From assembly GCA_947462925.1 (NCBI GenBank), contig CANHQP010000029.1, positions 1 to 41,376 of the forward strand: 41,376 bases of DNA. The letters are read 5' to 3'. This DNA comes from Flavobacteriia bacterium (GTDB lineage: Bacteria; Bacteroidota; Bacteroidia; Flavobacteriales_D; Crocinitomicaceae). Under the pieces are notes generated by a model. The model was not told where the DNA came from. It saw only the letters and a program-made list of their open reading frames with translations, and ran no database searches. This document shows positions 9,147-17,101 of this stretch, one piece after another; within the stretch, counting starts at the first letter, position 1, and every line of letters starts with the position of its first letter. Made by a program: the position numbers and the translations under genes.

Positions 9147-9695
9147 ATGGGTACATTAAAATTTCGTGTTTTATTAGATACGGAGCAAGAAAGTGAAATC
9201 TTCAGAGACATTTTAATAGACGAAAACGACAATTTCGAATCATTGTATCACGCCATTATTTCATCTTTTAGATTTCAAGGTGATCAAATGGCTTCATTTT
9301 ATATTTCCAATGATGATTGGGACAAGGGTCACGAAATCAGTTTGATGGACATGAACTATGGCGATGAATCAATCGACGAAGTTGCTTCTGTAATGTCTGG
9401 CGCGAAATTGCGCGATTTCATGGAAGCACCGGATCAAAAAGTGATTTTGGTTTACGATTTTTTAAGAATGTGGATTTTCTTAATTGAATTATTAGAAAGA
9501 ACAGAAGAAATCGTCGATACGCCAACTACTGTTTTGTCAATTGGAATGGCGCCACCAGAGGATTCAAGAATCGTGAATTTGGAGGAAGAAGAGGAATTTG
9601 GATTAGATGAAGAAGATGATTTTGATTCTGACGACGATTTTGAAGATGGATATTCAGACGAAGACATGGCTGGATACGATGAATATGAATATTAA
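9147..9695 (+). CDS. pRiA4b ORF-3-like family protein with acidic tail
   Basis: A 182-residue protein. Residues 1 to about 120 match the pRiA4b ORF-3-like fold (pattern FRVLLD..., LYHAIISSFRF, MASFYIS, then VYDFLRMWIFLIEL). The last 45 residues are almost entirely Glu/Asp with a few Gly, Ser and Tyr, a very acidic, probably disordered tail. The family name comes from a plasmid ORF, but the fold is widespread on chromosomes and its function is unknown. It sits 42 bp after cca and 6 bp before a methyltransferase gene. The pI-lowering tail might mimic nucleic acid or bind a basic partner; that is a guess. Confidence 0.75.
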   Translation: MGTLKFRVLLDTEQESEIFRDILIDENDNFESLYHAIISSFRFQGDQMASFYISNDDWDKGHEISLMDMNYGDESIDEVASVMSGAKLRDFMEAPDQKVILVYDFLRMWIFLIELLERTEEIVDTPTTVLSIGMAPPEDSRIVNLEEEEEFGLDEEDDFDSDDDFEDGYSDEDMAGYDEYEY

Positions 9696-9701
9696 ATTAG
9701 C

Positions 9702-10409
9702 ATGAGCAATTTCAACGGAGATCCAATTGGTAAAGCCATTTTGGAATACGCAAAAACCAACAAACCTGACGATATCATTGTTTCTTCAGAAATTTGTGAA
9801 GATGATATTATTCCATTAGAAGTACTTTTTAGAAAGTACGATGAAATGCCAGAATTGGAGAAATTGGCACTAAGTTTGGCTAAAGGAGATGTGCTGGACG
9901 TTGGAGCAGGTGCTGGATTTCACGCGAAATACTTACAAGATCAAGGATTGAATGTTCAAACAATCGATATTTCTGAAGGTGCGGTACAATTCATGAATTC
10001 TAATGGTTTAAAAGCCAATAAAATTGATTTTTTTGATTTAAAAGGTGCGCAATTTGACACGATTTTGATGTTGATGAACGGAATCGGAATTGCAGGAACA
10101 CTTTCCAATTTAGAAAAAACCTTGGCGCACGCAAAAACTTTGTTGAAACCTGGCGGAAAATTGTATTGTGATTCTTCTGATATCAAATATTTGTATGAAG
10201 ATGAAGACGGATCGATGTGGGTAGATTTAAACACAGAATATTATGGGAACTTTCGTTTTCAAATGAAGTACAAAAAAGAAGTTGGTCTATGGTTTGATTG
10301 GTTGTATGTCGATTTTGATAATCTATTTCAATCGGCCAAAAACGCAGGTTTGAAAGCTTCAAGAATCTACGATGTAGATGATAATTATTTGGCTGAAATC
10401 GTCAATTGA
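9702..10409 (+). CDS. Class I SAM-dependent methyltransferase
   Basis: A 235-residue cytoplasmic protein. Motif I is VLDVGAGAGFH (64-74), D89 in TIDIS is the acidic residue expected to bind the SAM ribose, and LKPGGKLYCDSSD is the post-motif strand typical of small-molecule methyltransferases. About 60 residues precede the Rossmann core. The substrate is not evident. It starts 6 bp after the acidic pRiA4b-like gene, so the two are probably co-transcribed. About 90 bp with no recognised signal separates it from the next gene. Confidence 0.85.
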   Translation: MSNFNGDPIGKAILEYAKTNKPDDIIVSSEICEDDIIPLEVLFRKYDEMPELEKLALSLAKGDVLDVGAGAGFHAKYLQDQGLNVQTIDISEGAVQFMNSNGLKANKIDFFDLKGAQFDTILMLMNGIGIAGTLSNLEKTLAHAKTLLKPGGKLYCDSSDIKYLYEDEDGSMWVDLNTEYYGNFRFQMKYKKEVGLWFDWLYVDFDNLFQSAKNAGLKASRIYDVDDNYLAEIVN

Positions 10410-10503
10410 CCACTCGTCAGCAAAATATTTTATTTGATACTAATTTCAAAAGACGCGCAGAAAATCGCCGTAATTTTGATTCCAATTGAAATAAAAATAC
10501 CGC

Positions 10504-11397
10504 ATGAAAAATAGAAAATGGTACTATTCCTTCGGGATTTTAAGTTTGTTTATCACCTTATCTTCTTTCCTTTGGAAAAGCAATCAAACCGCTCCAGAGC
10601 AAACTTCTTTGCTGTGGAAAATTGAAGGAAATGGACTCAAACAGCCTTCATATCTATTCGGAACGATGCATTTGATTGAAAAACAATATTTCTATTTTCC
10701 AGAAAGTTTAGAAAAATTGGTCAAAAAATCGGATTTATTGGTGATGGAAATCGCAGGAATTCCAGATCAAGCTGAAGCGATGAAATATGTGGTTTTGAAA
10801 GAAGGTACTTTTTATGATTTTTTCACGCCGCAACAAATGGACACCATTTTAGCTTGGACTAAATCCAAAATGATGATGGATGAGAAAGCTTTCAAAACAA
10901 CTTTTTCGAAATTTAAACCATTTGTATTGGTCCAAACCGCAACACAAATGCAATTCATGGGAAAAACAGAATCTTACGAAATGACTTTCCAAAATATTGC
11001 CAATAAGAACAAAATCAAAATGGAAGGATTGGAAACAATCGCCGATCAAATGAAAATTTTCGATGATTTGACCAAAGAACAACAAGCTGAAATGGTGATG
11101 GCTGGAATCAGAGATGAAGCAAAATCGAATGAAATGAGCACGCTAATGCAACAGATGTACAGACGTCAACGCATTGATTCTTTATATAATATGATTCATT
11201 CTGAAGGTGGAGTTTTAGCGGAAGAGCAAAATGCTTTTTTGGATAATCGCAATAGAAATTGGATTCCTAAAATCAAGAACTATGTTTCGCAAGGCAAAGC
11301 TTTTATTGCTGTCGGAGCTGGACATTTAGGTGGGGAGAATGGCGTACTTCGTTTGTTGGAAAAAGAAGGATTTACTGTAACCCCAGTCAAACTTTAG
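10504..11397 (+). CDS. TraB/GumN family protein, probably exported
   Basis: A 297-residue protein with an N-terminal hydrophobic segment (about 7-24) that can act as a signal peptide or anchor. The family hallmarks are both present: SYLFGTMHLI (GTMH at 53-56) near the N-terminus and AVGAGHLGGENGVLRLL near the C-terminus (GAGH at 271-274). The Tiki/TraB/GumN fold is metalloprotease-like, with the conserved GTMH and GAGH residues forming the putative metal site. Bacterial members are mostly uncharacterised. It is 17 bp before an FKBP lipoprotein gene, so both may act on envelope proteins. Confidence 0.85.
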   Translation: MKNRKWYYSFGILSLFITLSSFLWKSNQTAPEQTSLLWKIEGNGLKQPSYLFGTMHLIEKQYFYFPESLEKLVKKSDLLVMEIAGIPDQAEAMKYVVLKEGTFYDFFTPQQMDTILAWTKSKMMMDEKAFKTTFSKFKPFVLVQTATQMQFMGKTESYEMTFQNIANKNKIKMEGLETIADQMKIFDDLTKEQQAEMVMAGIRDEAKSNEMSTLMQQMYRRQRIDSLYNMIHSEGGVLAEEQNAFLDNRNRNWIPKIKNYVSQGKAFIAVGAGHLGGENGVLRLLEKEGFTVTPVKL

Positions 11398-11414
11398 ATA
11401 ATAAAATTTAGAAA

Positions 11415-11864
11415 ATGAAATATTTTACTTTCGCAATAATCGCTTTATTTTTAGTTGGTTGTAAAACATATTCTGAAGAAGATAAAACAAAATTCGACCA
11501 AAAGATTGAAAAATTCATTGCTAAATCAGATATCAAATATGAGCGCTCAGAATCTGGTTTGTATTATTATATCGAAAATGTTGGAGAAGGAGAGTTTATC
11601 AAATTCAATGACGAAGTAAGTTTCACCTATACTGGGAAATTATTGAGTGGCAAAACATTTGATGGGATGCACAAACGTACGCCAATCACTTTTGAAGTTT
11701 CCAAATTAATCGAAGGTTGGAAAGAAGCTTTTATGTATCTCAAAAAAGGGGGTAAGGCGAAATTGATTATTCCTCCAACATTGGGGTATGGCGATAATAA
11801 CTTGCCAGATATTCCACCGCATTCAATCTTGGTTTTCGATATTGAAATCATTAATGTGCATTGA
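11415..11864 (+). CDS. FKBP-type peptidyl-prolyl isomerase, lipoprotein
   Basis: A 149-residue protein. The signal peptide ends in a lipobox LVGC with C16 as the lipidated cysteine. The rest is a single FKBP domain: YTGKLLSGKTFDG, KLIEGWKEAFMYLKKGGKAK, and LGYGDNNLPDIPPHSILVFDIEI, including the tyrosine, Phe-Asp and hydrophobic pocket residues of active FKBPs. It should catalyse proline isomerisation during folding of envelope proteins. It lies between the GumN-like gene (17-bp gap) and a GNAT gene (15-bp gap). Confidence 0.92.
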   Translation: MKYFTFAIIALFLVGCKTYSEEDKTKFDQKIEKFIAKSDIKYERSESGLYYYIENVGEGEFIKFNDEVSFTYTGKLLSGKTFDGMHKRTPITFEVSKLIEGWKEAFMYLKKGGKAKLIIPPTLGYGDNNLPDIPPHSILVFDIEIINVH

Positions 11865-11879
11865 TTTTAAATTCAATGA

Positions 11880-12338
11880 ATGGAAAATCAATCAGTAATA
11901 AGACCTTATGAAAAGAATGACAAATCACTTTTGATTGATTTATTAAGATTGAACACTCCCAAATATTTTGGTGTCGAAGAAGAAAATGATTTTGTTGGGT
12001 ATTTAGATAGCGAAATTGAATCCTATTTTGTGATAGAAAAGAATCACCGAATTGTTGGTTGTGGCGGGATTAATTTGAATATTGAAAAGCAATTTGGAAT
12101 CATCAGTTGGGGAATGATTCACCCAGATTTTTTCGGGCAAAAACTCGGCAGTCAATTGTTGGAACATCGAATTTCGTTTCTTAAGAATAATTACAATTTA
12201 CAAAAAATCATTGTTAGAACTTCTCAATTGGTTTTCGCTTTTTATCAAAAACATGGCTTTGAATTGAAAGAAATTCATCCTGATTTTTGGTCTAAAGGAT
12301 TAGATATGTATTTGATGGAAATGGAGTTACAAAAATAA
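11880..12338 (+). CDS. GNAT family N-acetyltransferase
   Basis: A 152-residue protein with the GNAT core: the beta4 strand FGIISWGMIHPDF followed by the acetyl-CoA pyrophosphate loop FGQKLGSQLLEHRI (Q-x-x-G-x-G/A type), and the C-terminal FYQKHGFELKE that is common to the family. It should transfer an acetyl group from acetyl-CoA to an amine; the acceptor cannot be told. It is close to its neighbours (15 and 28 bp), within a run of unrelated small enzymes. Confidence 0.87.
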   Translation: MENQSVIRPYEKNDKSLLIDLLRLNTPKYFGVEEENDFVGYLDSEIESYFVIEKNHRIVGCGGINLNIEKQFGIISWGMIHPDFFGQKLGSQLLEHRISFLKNNYNLQKIIVRTSQLVFAFYQKHGFELKEIHPDFWSKGLDMYLMEMELQK

Positions 12339-12366
12339 AGCTTATTTTTAACTTAAATCAAACTAC

Positions 12367-13338
12367 ATGAAAGCTTGCATTTATAAAAAGTATGGTCCTC
12401 CTGAAGTAATTACTTTGGCGGAAGTTGACAAGCCGGTCCCCAAATCAAATGAAATCTTAGTTCAAGTTAAGTATGCGACAGTGAATCGAACTGATTGCGG
12501 TTTTCGCAGTGCTGAATATTTTATTTCTCGACTGTTCAGCGGACTATTTAGACCGAAGAATCAAGTTCTAGGAAATGAATTTGCTGGAATTATTGTAGAA
12601 ATCGGTTCAGAAGTGACGGGTTTCAAAATTGGCGACAAAGTTTTTGGTTACAATGATAAAACATTTGGAACGCATGCTGAATATTTGTGCTTAAGTGAAA
12701 AATCTACTTTGGCCTTAGTTCCTGATAATATTCAAACAAGCCAAGCAGCAGCAATTTGTGAAGGCGCGCATTATGCGTTGTGCGATATCCGTGCTGCAAA
12801 AGTTAAAGCAGGTGATCATGTGTTGGTTTATGGAGCGACAGGCGCAATTGGTTCTTCAGCTGTCCAACTTTTGAAACATTTTGGTGCACACGTAACAGCT
12901 GTTTGCAACACGCAAAATGTTGATCTAATGTTATCTTTGGGTGTTGATAAAGTGATTGATTATCAAAAAGAAGATTATACACAATTGCCAGAAAAATTTG
13001 ATTTGATTTTTGATGCCCTTGGAAAATCATCGTTTAAAATTGGCAAAAAAGTACTGAAAGAAAGGGGAATTTACATTTCTACTGAATTAGGAAAGCGCGG
13101 AGCAAATGTCTGGTTGGCATTGTTCACGCCAATTTTTAGCAAGAAAAAAGTGTTGTTTCCAATTCCTTTTATCTATTTGGAAGATGTCCAGTTTTTAGCA
13201 GAATTGGTTCGAACAAATCAATTTAAACCTTTGATTGATAGAACTTATAAGATTGAACAAATTGTTGAAGCCTATCAATTTGTTGAGTCCGCGCAAAAGG
13301 TTGGAAATGTTTTGCTAGAAATCGATTCTTCATGCTAA
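12367..13338 (+). CDS. Zinc-independent medium-chain dehydrogenase/reductase (quinone oxidoreductase-like)
   Basis: A 323-residue MDR-family protein. It has the GroES-like N-terminal domain (MKACIYKKYGPPEVITLAEV; LGNEFAGIIVEIG) and a Rossmann domain with LVYGATGAIGSSAVQLLKHFG at about 153-173, the NADPH-type AxxGxxG loop of quinone oxidoreductases. The catalytic zinc ligands and the structural four-cysteine lobe of alcohol dehydrogenases are absent, so NADPH-dependent reduction of a quinone or enone is likely. The stop codon overlaps the next gene by 7 bp. Confidence 0.88.
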   Translation: MKACIYKKYGPPEVITLAEVDKPVPKSNEILVQVKYATVNRTDCGFRSAEYFISRLFSGLFRPKNQVLGNEFAGIIVEIGSEVTGFKIGDKVFGYNDKTFGTHAEYLCLSEKSTLALVPDNIQTSQAAAICEGAHYALCDIRAAKVKAGDHVLVYGATGAIGSSAVQLLKHFGAHVTAVCNTQNVDLMLSLGVDKVIDYQKEDYTQLPEKFDLIFDALGKSSFKIGKKVLKERGIYISTELGKRGANVWLALFTPIFSKKKVLFPIPFIYLEDVQFLAELVRTNQFKPLIDRTYKIEQIVEAYQFVESAQKVGNVLLEIDSSC

Positions 13339-13721
13339 AAATCAACCAAATTCATCATATTGCAATCATTTGCAGTGATATTGAAAAATCGAAGAAGTTT
13401 TACACCGAAATTTTAGGTTTTAAAATTCAAAATGAAGTTTTTAGAGAAGCTAGAAATTCGTTTAAAGTTGATTTGAGCATGAACGGAAGCTATTTGATTG
13501 AATTATTTTCCTTTCCAAATCCGCCAAAAAGAACTTCAAAACCAGAAGCAGTTGGACTTCGACATTTAGCATTCGAGGTGGACAATATTGTTGAATCGGT
13601 TTCTTTGCTCCAATCAAAGCAAATTTCGGTTGAACCGATTAGAATCGATCAATTTACAAATAAAAAATTTACATTTTTCTCAGATCCAGATTTATTGCCG
13701 ATTGAGATTTATGAGAAATGA
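13332..13721 (+). CDS. yaeR: YaeR-like VOC (glyoxalase/dioxygenase superfamily) metalloprotein
   Basis: A 129-residue single VOC module. The sequence closely follows E. coli YaeR (also called GloA2) as I remember it: HHIAIICSDIEKSKKFY, FREARNSFKVDL, YLIELFSFPNPP, GLRHLAFEVDNI, then FTFFSDPDLLPIEIYEK. The four likely metal ligands are H8 (or H9), E57, H78 and E125, all present. The family is related to glyoxalase I, but its physiological substrate is not established. The start overlaps the MDR gene by 7 bp, so a joint role in detoxifying reactive carbonyls is plausible but unproven. Confidence 0.85.
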   Translation: MLKINQIHHIAIICSDIEKSKKFYTEILGFKIQNEVFREARNSFKVDLSMNGSYLIELFSFPNPPKRTSKPEAVGLRHLAFEVDNIVESVSLLQSKQISVEPIRIDQFTNKKFTFFSDPDLLPIEIYEK

Positions 13722-13733
13722 CTAAAAATAGTC

Positions 13734-13741
13734 TATATTTG
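13734..13741 (+). promoter_or_regulatory. -7 element placed 4 nt before the 3D-domain gene
   Basis: TATATTTG is an exact TAnnTTTG match, with TTTA at 13708-13711 at 22 bp in the -33 position. The ATG begins at 13746, so transcription would start about on the start codon. Confidence 0.55.
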
Positions 13742-13745
13742 ATTT

Positions 13746-14492
13746 ATGGAGAAATTGGTGTACATATTGATCGTTTTCCTTTTTGAAAACATTGGTTTTT
13801 CCCAGAATCAAATCAATAATTTTACGCTTGAAGCTCCTTTAAAGACGGACAGTTTGCAAAAATTGAATTTATGGGCAACACAATATTACATTCATCTATT
13901 TACATCTAGCGGAAAAATACCCATTGTTTTTGAAGACGGTCAAAATCGAAAACTTTTTGGAGATACGTGTGATTTTTGTACAGCAGCTTTAGAAGGCACG
14001 GCTTATATCACTGATTCATCAGGAAAAGTAGTGGTGATCAATTATGCTTCTCATGGTGATACTAATTGGGTAGATTGCCGAAAATGCAAGAAATTTCAAA
14101 ATAGCAAATTAAATGTAGAAAGTTGGGGAAGCGTCATTTGGAAAGTTTCAAATGCTTTTGGAAATGGAGTTCAAAATTATCATTTGATCCCTTATCGAAC
14201 AATTGCGGTTGACCCAAATATAATTCCTTATGGAAGTGTAGTTTATGTTCCAAAGGCGAAAGGAGATTCAATCCAAATGCCAAATGGAGAAATTTTTGTG
14301 CACGACGGTTATTTTTTTGCTGGTGACACGGGTGGCGCAATTAAGAAAAATCACATTGATATTTTTACAGGTATTTATGCACAAAATCCTTTCAAAGACT
14401 TTCTTTTTTCAAATCCTGATGAATCATTTGAGGCTTTTTTTATCACAAATGAAAAAATCATTCAATATTTTGATGAAATCAGTCGGAAATGA
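13746..14492 (+). CDS. Secreted 3D-domain protein (putative peptidoglycan-active) with two CxxC motifs
   Basis: A 248-residue protein with a signal peptide (about 1-20, ending GFSQ). NLWATQYY (41-48) opens the double-psi barrel. The three aspartates that name the 3D domain are D156 (AVDPNIIPYGS), D194 (AGDTGGAI) and D205 (HIDIF). In MltA and related enzymes this domain cleaves peptidoglycan as a lytic transglycosylase, so a cell-wall role is inferred. Between the first strand and the 3D motif are CDFC (75-78) and CRKC (111-114), a possible disulfide pair or metal site, which is unusual. It carries its own promoter right at the start codon. Confidence 0.82.
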   Translation: MEKLVYILIVFLFENIGFSQNQINNFTLEAPLKTDSLQKLNLWATQYYIHLFTSSGKIPIVFEDGQNRKLFGDTCDFCTAALEGTAYITDSSGKVVVINYASHGDTNWVDCRKCKKFQNSKLNVESWGSVIWKVSNAFGNGVQNYHLIPYRTIAVDPNIIPYGSVVYVPKAKGDSIQMPNGEIFVHDGYFFAGDTGGAIKKNHIDIFTGIYAQNPFKDFLFSNPDESFEAFFITNEKIIQYFDEISRK

Positions 14493-14523
14493 TTTTTTAT
14501 ATTGATTTTTGAACAACTTAACT

Positions 14524-14554
14524 TTTGAAAATCGTGGAAGATTTGCTATTTTTG
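14524..14554 (+). promoter_or_regulatory. Promoter of the histidine kinase gene
   Basis: TTTG at 14524-14527, 19 bp, then TATTTTTG at 14547-14554: a full match to the Bacteroidota -33/-7 pattern. It lies downstream of the first possible TTG start at 14509, so the kinase should begin further in. Confidence 0.7.
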
Positions 14555-14592
14555 GGACTAATGCATGTTTCAAAATAGTAAAAAGAAGCCTA

Positions 14593-16332
14593 TTGTTTAA
14601 AATTGATACATATAGAGAGATCATTAATAACTTTCCTGATGGAATTATCATTTTTGATGAAAACGAAAATTTACTTTTGGTCAATTCAAAGGTGGAGAAA
14701 ATGTTTGAAATTGAACAAGCATCATGGGTTGGAAAAAAAATCAATTATTTGTTTTCATCTTTTACATTTTCCCGCAATTGTTCTTTAGTAGAAAACAGGG
14801 AATGCATTTTAACAAGAAAAAATAGGACTGATTTATTCCTTGAATTCAGGGTGAATGAATTAAGAAATGAAAATGTTAGGATTGTTTCAGTAAGAGACAT
14901 TTCAACTGAGAAAAAGAATTCCAACGAGATTCTAAAAACCAACGAACGATTTAGAGGATTGTTGAACAATTTAGACACTGGAATTATAGTTCACTCAGCT
15001 GATTCATCAGTAATAAAATGCAATCCAAAAGCCCAAGAATTATTAGATTTATCAGAGGATCAAATGCTGGGAAAAATGGCTGTCGATCCTGATTGGAAGT
15101 TTGTTGATGAGCAACTCAATGCTTTGAAAATTGAAGATTATCCTGTAAACCAAATCAAAAGATCGGAACAAAATTTAGCGCCTTTTGTGTTGGGTGTTTT
15201 TCGTCCAAGAAAGTCCGATGTTGTTTGGCTTACTGTGAAAGGTTATCCTGTTTTGAATAATGCGGGGAATTTGGTAGAGATTGTTATAAGCTTCAATGAT
15301 ATTACTGAAAGGAAATTGTTACAGAAGCAAATTGAAAGAGAAATAAGTATCAAAGATGTTTTTTTTAATAGCAGTAAAGACATTTTTTGGAGTTTAGATT
15401 GTGATTTGAATTTGATTACTAGTAATGAGACTTTTGATAATAATTTTTTGTCACTTTACGGAAGGAATTTGAATCACAAAGGTCCATTCTTTCAGCCTGA
15501 TTTATATGGTCAAGACGTAATTGATTACTGGTCTGAATGTTATATTAAAGTTTTAAATGGAGAAACAGTTTTCATCGAATATGAAATGCCAAAAGGTCAA
15601 TTTACAGAAATAGAATGGTATGAAACAAAGATGTCTCCCATTTATCAGGGCAAAGATTTATTGGGTATTGCTTGTTTTGGAAGGAATGTGACTTATCGTG
15701 TTCAAAGCGAAAAAAAGATCAAAGCTTCTTTGAAAGAGAAGGAGATATTATTGGCTGAAATTCATCACCGAATTAAGAATAATTTAACCTTGATATGGAG
15801 TTTGTTGCAATTACAAGAGATGAATTCCAATAATCAAGAAGTCAAGGAGGCTTTGAGTGAAAGCAGAAAACGTATCAAATCTACTGCCTCGATACATGAA
15901 ATGCTATACAAAAGTGAATCACTTCATGATATTAAAATAAAAGATTATCTGGAAGAACTTTTTAATTATTTAAACTTTAATGGTCAAATTGAAATGAAAT
16001 TTATAGGAGATGATATTTCCGTTGAAATGGATTTTGCTATGCCTTTAGGTTTGTTGATGAATGAGTTATTCATGAACTCTTTCAAACATTCCTATCATGA
16101 GAAAAGTAATGGTACTATTACTATTCAGACAAGTTTGATAGGAAATCAATTGACAATAATTTTTGAAGATTTTGAAGGAAATTTTCCAGTAGAAATAGAT
16201 TTTAAAAATGCAAAATCGACTGGTCTAATTTTAGCCCACACCTTTGCAGAACAATTGAATGGAACGTTAGATTTAGTTAAAAGCAGTCCACCAAAGTATC
16301 AAATTCAAATTTTAATCAATGAGAACAATTAA
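14593..16332 (+). CDS. Cytoplasmic PAS-domain sensor histidine kinase (HisKA_2 type)
   Basis: About 579 residues without membrane segments. A first PAS domain (YREIINNFPDGIIIFDENEN onward) and a second (RFRGLLNNLDTGIIVHSADS onward) are followed by a third PAS/PAC-like region. A HisKA_2 dimerisation domain then has EIHHRIKNNLTLIWSLLQLQ, with the phosphoacceptor at H391/H392. The C-terminal HATPase has an N-box-like LLMNELFMNSFKHS. It should autophosphorylate and pass phosphate to the response regulator that overlaps its end by 14 bp. The first in-frame ATG is inside PAS1, and a promoter sits at 14524-14554. The start is therefore taken as TTG 14593; TTG 14509 is less likely, and a frameshift is another option. 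Confidence 0.88.
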   Translation: MFKIDTYREIINNFPDGIIIFDENENLLLVNSKVEKMFEIEQASWVGKKINYLFSSFTFSRNCSLVENRECILTRKNRTDLFLEFRVNELRNENVRIVSVRDISTEKKNSNEILKTNERFRGLLNNLDTGIIVHSADSSVIKCNPKAQELLDLSEDQMLGKMAVDPDWKFVDEQLNALKIEDYPVNQIKRSEQNLAPFVLGVFRPRKSDVVWLTVKGYPVLNNAGNLVEIVISFNDITERKLLQKQIEREISIKDVFFNSSKDIFWSLDCDLNLITSNETFDNNFLSLYGRNLNHKGPFFQPDLYGQDVIDYWSECYIKVLNGETVFIEYEMPKGQFTEIEWYETKMSPIYQGKDLLGIACFGRNVTYRVQSEKKIKASLKEKEILLAEIHHRIKNNLTLIWSLLQLQEMNSNNQEVKEALSESRKRIKSTASIHEMLYKSESLHDIKIKDYLEELFNYLNFNGQIEMKFIGDDISVEMDFAMPLGLLMNELFMNSFKHSYHEKSNGTITIQTSLIGNQLTIIFEDFEGNFPVEIDFKNAKSTGLILAHTFAEQLNGTLDLVKSSPPKYQIQILINENN

Positions 16333-16681
16333 AAAAATACTCATTGCTGAAGATGAATTACTTTTCGTAAAAGTCATGCGTTTAGAATTTGAAAAGCAAG
16401 GTTATCAGATTGAAAGTGTGGTTGATGCACAAATTGCATATGAAAAAGCATTGGATTTTGAGCCTGATTTGATTTTATTGGACGTGCGATTAAAAAACGA
16501 TTCTTCTGGAATTGATGCAGCGCGAAAAATCAGGCATGCAGGTATTGAAACGCCCATTATATTTACGACAGGTAATTCTTTCAAAAGTACCAATGAGCAA
16601 ATTATGGATTTATCAAACACCCATATTTTAATTAAACCAATAGATTTTAATCAGCTTTTTGAGATTATTTCGAAATTTTGA
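16319..16681 (+). CDS. Single-domain response regulator (CheY-like)
   Basis: A 120-residue receiver domain and nothing else. Acidic pocket E11/D12, phosphoacceptor D55 (LILLDVRL), T83/T84 switch residue and K106 (LIKPID) are all present, so it should accept phosphate. There is no DNA-binding or enzymatic output domain, so it must act by binding a partner or as a phosphorelay intermediate. It overlaps the kinase gene by 14 bp and is its likely cognate partner. Confidence 0.93.
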   Translation: MRTIKKILIAEDELLFVKVMRLEFEKQGYQIESVVDAQIAYEKALDFEPDLILLDVRLKNDSSGIDAARKIRHAGIETPIIFTTGNSFKSTNEQIMDLSNTHILIKPIDFNQLFEIISKF

Positions 16682-16750
16682 ATCAATTTTTTCTTTCTTC
16701 AAAGCTTACTTGGGAATTAAATATTATTTTAGCGATAGATAATTAACATT

Positions 16751-17089
16751 ATGAAAAAGAATATTCTATACATTAGTACTATAAGCCTTCTTGTAGCTTG
16801 TTCAACCTTGAAAACGGCAGAACTTTCTCAACAAGATGTCGATAAGGTAAAAGCTATCTATCCAAATTACACTTTGGCAGAGTTAAATGATGGAAAAACG
16901 CTTTACAGCGAAAAATGTGCACTTTGTCATTCTTTGAAAAGTCCAACTTCAGAGTCTTCTGCTAAATGGCCTCATATTGTGGCGGAAATGACAAATATGG
17001 CTAATGAAAAAACGTTGACCATCAGTCCAAAACAAGAAGATTTAATATTGAAGTATTTAGTGACAATGACTACTACTGCAAAAAAATAA
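16751..17089 (+). CDS. Small c-type cytochrome-like lipoprotein
   Basis: A 112-residue protein. The signal peptide ends in a lipobox (LVAC, C17). One haem-binding motif CALCH (56-60) lies in TLYSEKCALCHSLKSP, the usual start of a class I cytochrome c. The likely sixth ligand is M80 or M83 in VAEMTNMANEK. With a single haem it could be an electron carrier at the periplasmic face. It starts 69 bp after the response regulator and 12 bp before an esterase gene. Confidence 0.82.
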   Translation: MKKNILYISTISLLVACSTLKTAELSQQDVDKVKAIYPNYTLAELNDGKTLYSEKCALCHSLKSPTSESSAKWPHIVAEMTNMANEKTLTISPKQEDLILKYLVTMTTTAKK

Positions 17090-17101
17090 TAGTTTGTCAT
17101 T

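Noticed and set aside
9147-9695. Plasmid or IS passenger gene, as the family name suggests
   Set aside because: There is no transposase, inverted repeat or integrase around it, and the neighbours are chromosomal housekeeping genes.
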